Positions 16,008-23,981 of a DNA stretch of 64,000 nt are shown piece after piece; the first letter of the stretch is position 1, and every line of letters begins with the position of its first letter. The DNA comes from Paraburkholderia eburnea (GTDB lineage Bacteria > Pseudomonadota > Gammaproteobacteria > Burkholderiales > Burkholderiaceae). Below the pieces are notes generated by a model, which worked only from the letters and a program-made list of their open reading frames with translations, made no database searches and had not been told where the DNA came from. The stretch spans positions 1 to 64,000 of the forward strand of contig NZ_PQGA01000008.1 of NCBI RefSeq assembly GCF_002917095.1, read 5' to 3'. The position numbers and the translations under genes are program-made.

Positions 16008-17732
16008 ATGATTCTCGACGCCCGTGAGATTCCTGCCGGCACGCTGCTGCATACGGACCTGTGCATCGTGGGCGCCGGCGCTGCCGGCATCACGCTTGCA
16101 CTCGCGCTCGAAGACAGCGGGCTCGACGTGATCGTGCTGGAAAGCGGCGGCGACGACGCCGAGCCTCAGACGCAGCAACTCTACGCGGGCACCGTCGCCG
16201 ATACGCGCCTGCATCCGCCCGCGGACAATTACCGCGTGCGCCGCTTCGGCGGCTCCACCACGCTCTGGGGCGGCCGCTGCATGCCGCTCGATGCGCTCGA
16301 CTTCAAGGCGCGCGAGCATATCGCCCATAGCGGTTGGCCGATCACGCTTGACGATCTTCTGCCGTTCTATCCGCAGGCCAATGCGTTGTGCGAGGCAGGC
16401 GACTTCACGTACACCACGCGCGAATTCGCGCAAACGCTGCCGCCGATGATTGGCGGCCTCGCACACGAGCGCTTTACGACCGATACGCTCGAGCGCTTCA
16501 GTTGTCCGACCGATTTCGGCAGCCGCTATCGTGCGCGCCTCACGAATGGCCGCGTGCGCGTGCTGCAGCACGCGAATCTTGGCACGCTGCCGATGCAGGA
16601 CGGCTGCACGCGACGCGTGGGCAACGCCGTGGTGCGCGTGCTGGGCGGTGCGACGTTTGGCGTGGCCGCACGCGCCTATGTGCTCGCGACGGGCGGCCTC
16701 GAAGTTCCACGCCTGCTGCTCAACAGTCCCGGCCCCAGCGGGCGAGGACTGGGTAATGCGCACGACGTGGTCGGCCGCTATTACATGAGCCATCTCGCAG
16801 GCACGATCGGCACAATCGATCTCGCGGCCGCATCTTCGGTCTGGCACGGCTATGACGTATCGGAAGAAGGCATTTATTGCCGCCGTCGCCTTGCGCTGCG
16901 CGAGCAGGCGCAACGCGCGCTGGGTGCGGGCAACTTCATCGCGCGGCTGCATCACCCGCGCATTCCCGATGCCGGTCACGGCAACGGTATTTTGTCCGCG
17001 CTTTATCTCGCGCGCTTCATCGTGCCCTACGAATACGCGAAGCGCCTTTACGACGGCACGCCCGATGGTTACGCCGGCTCCACGCTCGCGCATTTAAAGA
17101 ACGTAATTTCGGATGCGCCGGGCACCGCGCAATTCCTCTGGCACTGGCTGCGCAAACGCACGCTGGCGGATCGCAAGTTTCCTTCGGTCATCGTGCGGCC
17201 CGCGAATCTGCGTTTCAGCCTTGATTTTCACGCGGAGCAGGAGCCGAATCCGGCGAGTCGCGTGACGCTCGGCAATGACACCGACGCGCTCGGGCAGAGA
17301 CGCATCCATATTGACTGGCGCTATACGCAGCAGGACGTCGCAACCGTGAGCCGCGCGCTTGAAGCGCTCGCTCAGGAAATCGGGCGCAGCGGCGTGGGCC
17401 GCTTTATCTACGACCCCAATGAAGTCGAAGCCGAAATGACGCGTTACGGCGCGTATGGCGGCCATCACATCGGCACCGCGCGCATGGGCGCCGATCCGCG
17501 CACGAGCGTGGTCGATGCGAATTGCCGTCTGCACGAAGTCGATAACGTCTACATTGCCAGCGCCGCCGTGTTCCCCACTTCGGGCCAGGCCAATCCCACC
17601 TTGAGCATCGTCGCGCTTGCGCTGCGTCTCGCCGCGCATCTGCGCGGCGCGGCAAATCCCGGCGTGCAAACTGGCACGCGATTCGCCGCGCCGACTGCTT
17701 GCCCTGCAACGTCCCTGTCTGAATCCGTGTGA
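16008..17732 (+). CDS. GMC-family FAD-dependent oxidoreductase
   Basis: The 574-residue protein has an N-terminal FAD-binding fold (CIVGAGAAGITLALALEDSG, then VLESGGDD), the GMC segment FGGSTTLWGGRC and a C-terminal domain with the active-site histidine region YGGHHIGTARMG and the family ending FPTSGQANPTLSIVALALRLA. Relatives oxidise alcohols or the hydroxyls of sugars. Its position inside an exopolysaccharide cluster and its translational coupling to a nucleotide-sugar epimerase-like gene suggest oxidation of a sugar precursor or of the polymer. No signal peptide is seen, so action is likely cytoplasmic. The substrate is unknown. Confidence 0.9.
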   Translation: MILDAREIPAGTLLHTDLCIVGAGAAGITLALALEDSGLDVIVLESGGDDAEPQTQQLYAGTVADTRLHPPADNYRVRRFGGSTTLWGGRCMPLDALDFKAREHIAHSGWPITLDDLLPFYPQANALCEAGDFTYTTREFAQTLPPMIGGLAHERFTTDTLERFSCPTDFGSRYRARLTNGRVRVLQHANLGTLPMQDGCTRRVGNAVVRVLGGATFGVAARAYVLATGGLEVPRLLLNSPGPSGRGLGNAHDVVGRYYMSHLAGTIGTIDLAAASSVWHGYDVSEEGIYCRRRLALREQAQRALGAGNFIARLHHPRIPDAGHGNGILSALYLARFIVPYEYAKRLYDGTPDGYAGSTLAHLKNVISDAPGTAQFLWHWLRKRTLADRKFPSVIVRPANLRFSLDFHAEQEPNPASRVTLGNDTDALGQRRIHIDWRYTQQDVATVSRALEALAQEIGRSGVGRFIYDPNEVEAEMTRYGAYGGHHIGTARMGADPRTSVVDANCRLHEVDNVYIASAAVFPTSGQANPTLSIVALALRLAAHLRGAANPGVQTGTRFAAPTACPATSLSESV

Positions 17733-18682
17733 TGAAAACCCGCATTCTCGTACTCGGCGCCAACGGCTATGTCGGCCGCCGCGTGATTCAGGCGCTCGCC
17801 GCCACCGACTGGGCCGAACCGATCGCCGCCGGCCGCCGTGCCACCGCAGGCGTGCGCGCCGTCGATGCCACGGACGCCGCTTCGCTGGGCGCGGCGCTTG
17901 CCGATGTCGATGGCCTCGTGAACTGCGTCGCAGGCGCACCCGCCACCATCGTCGCCAATGCCCGCGCGCTGCGTGCGGCACTCGATGCACGTAACGCGGC
18001 CATACCGGTCGTCTATTTCAGCTCAATGGCCGTTTATGGCGGGGCCGTCGGACACATCGACGAAGAGGCCGCGCTCAACGGCGAAAGCGCCTACGGCATC
18101 GCGAAGACGGAAGCGGAGCAAATACTGGCGTCGTGCCCTTCGGTCACTGTGCTGCGCCCCGGCTGCATTTATGGCGGCGGCAGTCCGCAATGGTCCGTGC
18201 GAATCGCGCAATTGCTGCACGCGCGCCGCCTGGGTGATCTTGGCGCGGCCGGCGACGCCTGTAGCAATCTCGTGCATATCGATGATGTCGTGCGCGTCGT
18301 GCTTGCCGCGCTGCGCACGCCTTCGGCGGCGGGCCGCGCCTACAATCTCGCAATGAGCGATGCGCCGCGCTGGAACGAATATTTCATCGCCTATGCACGC
18401 GCGCTGGGCGCAACGCCGGTCGGGCGCATTGGTGCGCGGCGGCTCAAGTTCGAAACCAGGGTGCTGGCGCCTGCGCTGAAAATCGCCGAAATCGCAGGCC
18501 GCAAAGTGGGCGTGCGCCGTCTTCCGCCGCCCGTGCCGCCTTCGCTCGCGCGTCTTTGGCAACAGGACATCCGGCTCGACGCGCGCCGTGCCGAACAGGC
18601 ATTCGGTCTCGCCTGGACGCCGTGGCAAGCCACGTTGCAGGCCGAAGCACAGGGCCAGTCGGTCACTGATTCGGCATCCTGA
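17732..18682 (+). CDS. NAD-dependent epimerase/dehydratase (extended SDR)
   Basis: The 316-residue protein has the Rossmann motif VLGANGYVGRRV at the N-terminus and the extended-SDR catalytic set: serine in YFSSMAVYGG and the YGIAKTEAE motif (YxxxK). Such enzymes modify nucleotide sugars. The start was set at ATG 17732, overlapping the GMC stop (TGATG); a GTG three bases earlier is also possible. The overlap points to coupled translation and a joint role with the oxidoreductase in making a modified sugar. Its stop codon abuts the stop codon of the convergent flippase gene with no gap. Confidence 0.9.
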   Translation: MKTRILVLGANGYVGRRVIQALAATDWAEPIAAGRRATAGVRAVDATDAASLGAALADVDGLVNCVAGAPATIVANARALRAALDARNAAIPVVYFSSMAVYGGAVGHIDEEAALNGESAYGIAKTEAEQILASCPSVTVLRPGCIYGGGSPQWSVRIAQLLHARRLGDLGAAGDACSNLVHIDDVVRVVLAALRTPSAAGRAYNLAMSDAPRWNEYFIAYARALGATPVGRIGARRLKFETRVLAPALKIAEIAGRKVGVRRLPPPVPPSLARLWQQDIRLDARRAEQAFGLAWTPWQATLQAEAQGQSVTDSAS

Positions 18683-20041
18683 TCAACCACGCACACCACG
18701 CCTGACACCCGCGGTCAGCCCGCTCCACAACGCCGCAAGCGGCGCCACGCCCAGCAGCCGATGTGCGGCCCACGCCGCGATCGCGCCATTGACCACTATC
18801 GCGAACGATGCGGCAGCCGCCGCGCCGACGCTTCCGCACAGCGGAGCCAGCACGGCAAGACCGATCAGCAGCCCGGTCACCGAATAGAAGTTGATGCGGT
18901 AAAGCACCGACGTATGCGCCGTCATACCGAGCAATTCGGGCATCGCGGTAAAACAGGCCGCTGCGAGTTGACCGAGCGCGAGCACGCGCAGCGCGCTGGC
19001 GCCCGCGCCATAACCTGCGCCGAACAATGCGAGCAGCCGTTCCGGGAACAGCAGCATGCAGGCCGTGAAAGGCAGAGCGAGACACAAGACGATGCCGACC
19101 GCTTGAGCCGCGCTGCGTTGCAGGCCTTCCCTATCGTGGCGTGCGTAGAGACTCGCGAAACGCGGCGCGGCCATACCCGTCACGCCGCTGATCAACAGGT
19201 TGACGACCAGCGCGAGCCGCCACGCCAGCGCGAACAATCCTGTTTCGCGCGAAGTCGCGACGATCCCCAGCACGATCGCGGGCGCCGAGGTAATCAGCAG
19301 CTTCGTGAATTCCAGTGCGAACAGCGACAAGCCGGGTTTGAGCAGGCGCAGTGCTTCCGTTGCCGTGGCTGACGTCGCGCCCTCGGGCATGGCGTCGAGC
19401 GCACGCCTGAGCAAAATCGCACCTGCCAGCGCGGTCAGCGCATAACTTGCGGCAATCAATATCAGTGCGCGCACAACGGTCATGCCGCCCGCGAGTTCAA
19501 GCGGAATCGCCGCAATACAAAAGATGGCGGGCCACAGCCACGAATAGATCATCTGGCTCAAGCCCACACGCTGCAACCCCGCCAGCGCGCCCGCAAACGC
19601 GGCACAAACGTTTTGCGGCACGAATGCGAGTGCTCCCAGCACCAGCGGCCACGCCAGTTCAGGCTTGTGCAGCACATGCCGCGCGAGCATGACGGCGCTC
19701 GCTGCAAGCAGAACCGACACCGTCACGGACGCCAGCGAGACCAGCGCCAGCGCACGCCGGATCGTCGGACGCACGGCGCTGGAGCGGCCCGAAGCCACGT
19801 CCATGGCAAGCTGCCGCGTGAGAGCCTGATCGATGCCCAGCCGTCCGAAACCCGCGAGCGCCGCCATCGTGCTGAACACGATATAAAAGTTGCCCGTCTG
19901 GACCACGCCCAACGCAGCTGCGATCAGCAGATGGAAACCGTAGCGACTAGGCAGATCGAGCAGGCGCACGCCGAGGCTGATCAGCGAGCCGCGGACGATC
20001 GAAGCGCCGCTCGATGCGGGCGCGATGGGGGAGTCGCTCAC
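18683..20041 (-). CDS. Polysaccharide flippase (Wzx type, MOP superfamily)
   Basis: This 452-residue inner-membrane protein has the length and 12- to 14-helix profile of oligosaccharide flippases, with the conserved N-terminal RGSLISLGVRLLDLPSRYGF region and several internal gly/ala-rich helices. It should move the undecaprenyl-linked repeat unit from the cytoplasmic to the periplasmic side. It is the last gene of a minus-strand operon wza-wzy-GH44-wzx. It starts 36 bp after the stop of the GH44 gene and ends against the epimerase stop. Confidence 0.9.
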   Translation of the reverse strand: MSDSPIAPASSGASIVRGSLISLGVRLLDLPSRYGFHLLIAAALGVVQTGNFYIVFSTMAALAGFGRLGIDQALTRQLAMDVASGRSSAVRPTIRRALALVSLASVTVSVLLAASAVMLARHVLHKPELAWPLVLGALAFVPQNVCAAFAGALAGLQRVGLSQMIYSWLWPAIFCIAAIPLELAGGMTVVRALILIAASYALTALAGAILLRRALDAMPEGATSATATEALRLLKPGLSLFALEFTKLLITSAPAIVLGIVATSRETGLFALAWRLALVVNLLISGVTGMAAPRFASLYARHDREGLQRSAAQAVGIVLCLALPFTACMLLFPERLLALFGAGYGAGASALRVLALGQLAAACFTAMPELLGMTAHTSVLYRINFYSVTGLLIGLAVLAPLCGSVGAAAAASFAIVVNGAIAAWAAHRLLGVAPLAALWSGLTAGVRRGVRG

Positions 20042-20077
20042 GTGCGTTTTTCCGGTGGCAAGGATCGAAGCAAGAGA

Positions 20078-21739
20078 TCAGGACGCCGGGCCGCGCAGCA
20101 CGAACAGCGTCACGCTTTGCGGCGGCAGCGTCGCGCGCAGCACGCCGTTCGTGTAATGCACGTCCTGCGCGCGCGCGAGCTGGTTATTCGCGAGCTGCCA
20201 GGTCTGCGCCACGCCATGTGCCGCGAAGTTCGCGATCGAAACAGCGGTTTCGGCCGAGCGGTCCAGCTGCTTGTTGATGACGACGAGCGTGAGCGCGTGA
20301 TCGCTGTCGCGCAGCGCGGCGAATGCGGCGACCGTATCCGGATCAGGCACGTTCGCCGCCACGCTGGTCGTGCCGAACGCGCCGCCGTTACCGTCGTAGT
20401 TGCGATAGAGCTTGATCGCCTTGTAGACAGGCATCGACGGATCGATCGTGCCCCAGCGCGTGGCGATATCGAGTCCCTCGCGCCCGAAGATGCCAAGCAG
20501 GTCCGCCTGGGCGGTCGCGCCGTTCATCAGCGTTTCGCCGCCCCAGTTGTATTCGGTCAGCGCGATAGGCGTGCCCGGATAGTAGTACGTATCGGCCCAA
20601 CGGCGCATCAGCGGAATCAGCGCCACGACGCTGTTGATCCACGTGGGGTCCGTGTAGTGCGGGTCCCAGAGATCGCGCGTGGAGCGGTTGCGCTTGAGCG
20701 CGATGTCGGGTGTATCGGCTGCGCCGCTTTCCGCGTATTCGCCGCCCTGAGGGTAGAAGTGCAGGCTGAACACATCGACGGGATGTCCCGCCGCCTTCCA
20801 TTGCGATAGCAGCCACGGCACATAGTCCATGCCCTGGGTTTCGTTTTCGCGGTCGGGCGCGTGGTCGTAACCGTGCGCAACGGCGTTCTGCTGGTCGAAG
20901 CCGCTGTGGAAATAGCCGGCCCAGCCCCACTCTTCCGGCGCGATCACCTTCGCCTGTGGATCCGCCGTCTTGACGGCTCGCGAGTACGCGATCGTCTTAT
21001 CAGCGATTTCGCGCGCATGAGCACCCGTGGGATGCACGTCGCGATGGATCAATTGCCACAGACTGGGTTCGTTATCCATAGCGTAATACCGCACGCCGCC
21101 TGCATTCGCGCCGCCAAACTGCGTGACCAGTGCAACGACACGGGCCTGCTCGTTCTGCGGATCGTCGGGCACGCTCGCGTCGTTCGGATCGTTTCCCGTG
21201 ATCGACGCGCCGCCCATTGCCACGCCATTTCCCGCGTCGCGTGTGCCATCGACATCGAAATTGGGCTGCGGGCCGTATTTGGCGATCGAAAAGCTCGCCA
21301 GCGTTTGCCGCTGCGGCCCCACCTTCGCTACGCGGCCCAGCATCGGAATGGTCAGGATGGGCGTCGCGCCCGCGGCTTGCGTCAGCGTCACGAAACGATC
21401 GCCGAACTGGTCGTTGATATCGGCCGGATTGACGGCGATGCTTTCGAAATACCAGTCCTTGCCCGCATTGCGTGCGTCGAGCCGCCAGTTATAGGCCGAC
21501 GCGCTATTGCCGCCCGAGCGGTTGATCGGCACGCGCAGATCGCGCAGCGTCGCCGTCGTGCCAAAGTTGACGCCGTAAATCAGTGGGCTGATCGGGCGAC
21601 GGTTGGCCGCGGCATCGACGCTAATGGCCACCGGCGCGGACGTGCTGGACGTCGCCTCGGTGCAGGACGCCGTGCCCGAAAGCAGCAACGCCGCCGCGAG
21701 CGGCGCGATGAATGTTCTAGGACGTCGCGTGCGCGGCAT
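20078..21739 (-). CDS. Glycoside hydrolase family 44 protein (secreted endoglucanase-like)
   Basis: The 553-residue protein starts at ATG 21739, giving an export signal (MPRTRRPRTFIAPLAAALLLSGTASC). The cysteine could be lipidated, although the lipobox is not classical. The mature part has the GH44 pattern: SPLIYGVNFG, NRSGGNSASAYNW, the acid/base glutamate in YYAMDNEPSLW and the nucleophile glutamate in IALTEYNWGG, followed by a C-terminal beta-sandwich ending QSVTLFVL. GH44 enzymes cut beta-1,4-glucans and xyloglucan. Encoded within the polysaccharide export operon, it probably trims or releases the polymer in the periplasm. Its start overlaps the polymerase gene by 23 bp. Confidence 0.9.
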   Translation of the reverse strand: MPRTRRPRTFIAPLAAALLLSGTASCTEATSSTSAPVAISVDAAANRRPISPLIYGVNFGTTATLRDLRVPINRSGGNSASAYNWRLDARNAGKDWYFESIAVNPADINDQFGDRFVTLTQAAGATPILTIPMLGRVAKVGPQRQTLASFSIAKYGPQPNFDVDGTRDAGNGVAMGGASITGNDPNDASVPDDPQNEQARVVALVTQFGGANAGGVRYYAMDNEPSLWQLIHRDVHPTGAHAREIADKTIAYSRAVKTADPQAKVIAPEEWGWAGYFHSGFDQQNAVAHGYDHAPDRENETQGMDYVPWLLSQWKAAGHPVDVFSLHFYPQGGEYAESGAADTPDIALKRNRSTRDLWDPHYTDPTWINSVVALIPLMRRWADTYYYPGTPIALTEYNWGGETLMNGATAQADLLGIFGREGLDIATRWGTIDPSMPVYKAIKLYRNYDGNGGAFGTTSVAANVPDPDTVAAFAALRDSDHALTLVVINKQLDRSAETAVSIANFAAHGVAQTWQLANNQLARAQDVHYTNGVLRATLPPQSVTLFVLRGPAS

Positions 21740-23000
21740 TATCGCTCCGTGAATCGGGGTCGTCATCCAGACCGCCCGCTCGCCAGACATAGACGAAGAT
21801 CGCAAGGATTACCGCAGTCTCGCCAGGCGTAAGCGTGGGTGGGTAGAAAAACGAAATCAGCAGGATATAGATGAGGTAATCGAACAGCGCGCCGAGGAAA
21901 TCGTCGTCCACCTTCGCGCGCAGGCGCCGGTAGATGAACATTCCACGCAACTGGAAAAACAACAGGATCGTCGCGCCGACCAGGCCGTACTCGAACACGA
22001 TGCCCAGCCAGGTAATATCGGCGAGAAAAAAGAAATGGTGGAACCAGGCGATCAGGCTGTTATGGCTCGTCGGGCTGATCGTGCCCACACCGAACAGCCA
22101 GCGCATCGGCTCGCTGCCCAGGAAACGCGTGGCGATTTCGATCGAAATGCGGCGCGTGTCGAAGCCGCTTTCCGCACCCGTGCTGAAGGTCGTCGCCAGA
22201 TAGCCCGCCGAGAACATCGCCATTAGCGCGAACGGCGCGCATAGCAGCAAGACGATGCGCGCGAGCGGCCGCGCCCACAAAATCGTATTGATGACCAGCA
22301 CGCCCGTGATGCCGATGATCATCGCCCGCGTCTTGACGATCAGCAATGTCACGGCGAACGCGACGATCGCGCCGAACAGATAACCCGCGTGACGCTCGAA
22401 GACGGCGCGACGATAACAGAAGAACAGCAGGATGATGGGAAAGTACATCGACATGCGGATACGGTGGCCGCGACTGTCGTTCGTGAAAAACGGCGCCTGC
22501 CCCACCACATATTCGTTCTTGTACCAGCCTGCGGGCACGACGGCCCACATCACGATCAGCGCGACGATCACGATCATGCCCGCGACGATGAAACTGCGCT
22601 CAAGCTCGTGCAGCGTCGGCTCTAGCGCCAGCAGTAAGGCGAGGAAAGAAAAAAAATAGAGTAAAGGCAGTAATTTCACCTGGGCGGTAATACTGGTGAA
22701 AAAGCCTTCGTGGAAATAAAACATCGCCGCGAAGCTCGGAAACAACACGAGCCACGCGAAGCTGATGAGAATTTGCCGGGTGACCGGAAAGCGCGGCTGG
22801 CCCGCGAGACGCAACACCGCTGGCAGGGAAAGAACCGGAAACGCCTTCGACAGCGCCCACAGCGGCGCAAGCGCGCTGATGTAGTGAAAGGTCTGGCCAA
22901 ACAGCGGCAGCAGCGCGAGCAGCCAAAGCACGACGCGCACGCGCGCCGGTTCGGCTGAAAAGACAGGGGCAAGCGCGGCCGTCGGTGAGGCTGTTTCCAT
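21717..23000 (-). CDS. Polysaccharide polymerase (Wzy/O-antigen-ligase-like membrane protein)
   Basis: The 427-residue protein is almost entirely membrane helices (about ten), with a large loop around the segment with FSTGAESGFDTRRIS and FGVGTISPTSHNSLIAW. Those features are typical of Wzy polymerases and O-antigen ligases, which share low sequence identity but the same topology. The start METASP at 23000 was chosen over an upstream frame that has no conserved look. Its position between the Wza-like and the flippase genes makes the polymerase role most likely. Confidence 0.8.
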   Translation of the reverse strand: METASPTAALAPVFSAEPARVRVVLWLLALLPLFGQTFHYISALAPLWALSKAFPVLSLPAVLRLAGQPRFPVTRQILISFAWLVLFPSFAAMFYFHEGFFTSITAQVKLLPLLYFFSFLALLLALEPTLHELERSFIVAGMIVIVALIVMWAVVPAGWYKNEYVVGQAPFFTNDSRGHRIRMSMYFPIILLFFCYRRAVFERHAGYLFGAIVAFAVTLLIVKTRAMIIGITGVLVINTILWARPLARIVLLLCAPFALMAMFSAGYLATTFSTGAESGFDTRRISIEIATRFLGSEPMRWLFGVGTISPTSHNSLIAWFHHFFFLADITWLGIVFEYGLVGATILLFFQLRGMFIYRRLRAKVDDDFLGALFDYLIYILLISFFYPPTLTPGETAVILAIFVYVWRAGGLDDDPDSRSDNAAHATS

Positions 23001-23071
23001 CTCGTACAAAATGTTCTGCCTGAAAATGCAGCCTGAAAGTGCTGCGCGAGTTCGCGCCCTGCGCCACACCT

Positions 23072-23791
23072 TTAGTACACAACGGAACTGTTCGTGATGG
23101 TGTAGTCGAGACCCCGATTGAACGGCAGCACCTTGTCGATGTACTGCTCGACCCACTGATCGACTTCGGCAATCGACGATTTCGGCACGAAGATCGTGTC
23201 CGAGGACTGCAGCACGACGTCCTGGTTCGAATCGCCCTGATGCGTGAGCGAATCGAGATTGATCGTGTGCAGCATCGGGCGGCCATCCGGGCTGCGGCGA
23301 ATCAGCACAACTTCGTTGGTGCGCGCCGTGTCGAGCAGACCTTGCGCGGCGATGATGGCCTGCAGCACGCTCATGCCCGGACGCAACGCGACTTCGCCGG
23401 GCTTGCCCACCTGGCCGCCCACATAGACTTGCGATGACGTCTGCGCAATCGCCACCGCCGCGTGCGCATTACCCGTGACACCGTTGGCCGCGAGCGCCTT
23501 ATTGATGCTCTCGCCCAACTGCGCGACCGACAGCCCCGCCGCCGGCAGCGTGCCTGCGAACGGCATCGTCAGCGTGCCGTCCGGTGCAACCGGGCCGCGA
23601 TAGTTGAGTTCGCCATTGAAAGGCAGCACGACGGAGAGTTCGTCGCCGGCCTGAATGCGATAGACGGAAGGGGTCGAATCGACCCATGTGGCGAAGCTGG
23701 CCGGTCGCTGGTATTGCGGCGCCACCCAGGTGCGGGTACAGGCGGTCAGCATCATCAGCACCAGGACAAAAGCCGGGCGAATTGTCTTCAT
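23072..23791 (-). CDS. Polysaccharide export outer-membrane lipoprotein, short Wza-like
   Basis: The start at 23791 gives a lipoprotein signal ending in MLTAC. The 239-residue protein has the polysaccharide-export domain (YRIQAGDELSVVLPFN, then VAPDGTLTMPFAGTLPAAGLS) and one SLBB domain (VYVGGQVGKPGEVALRPGMSVLQAI). It ends in DQWVEQYIDKVLPF, which may be the membrane-inserting helix region. It is much shorter than E. coli Wza (about 380 residues), lacking a second SLBB domain. It is the first gene of the minus-strand export operon and divergent from the Wzc-like gene. Confidence 0.9.
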   Translation of the reverse strand: MKTIRPAFVLVLMMLTACTRTWVAPQYQRPASFATWVDSTPSVYRIQAGDELSVVLPFNGELNYRGPVAPDGTLTMPFAGTLPAAGLSVAQLGESINKALAANGVTGNAHAAVAIAQTSSQVYVGGQVGKPGEVALRPGMSVLQAIIAAQGLLDTARTNEVVLIRRSPDGRPMLHTINLDSLTHQGDSNQDVVLQSSDTIFVPKSSIAEVDQWVEQYIDKVLPFNRGLDYTITNSSVVY

Positions 23792-23981
23792 CGAGCGTGT
23801 AGTGCGTGTAATTGATGGCGCTGACTGCCCGTTCCCGGGGCGCAAACGATAAAGTCTGCAAAGTGTCATCAGGGAACGACAGGGCCCGCGCGAATTTTAT
23901 AGAAATACCGGCTGAAGCATGTTTTCTTACGTATTATATGCGCCTTCGGTATCTAACCTGTGGGCCGGGAACCACAACCTT

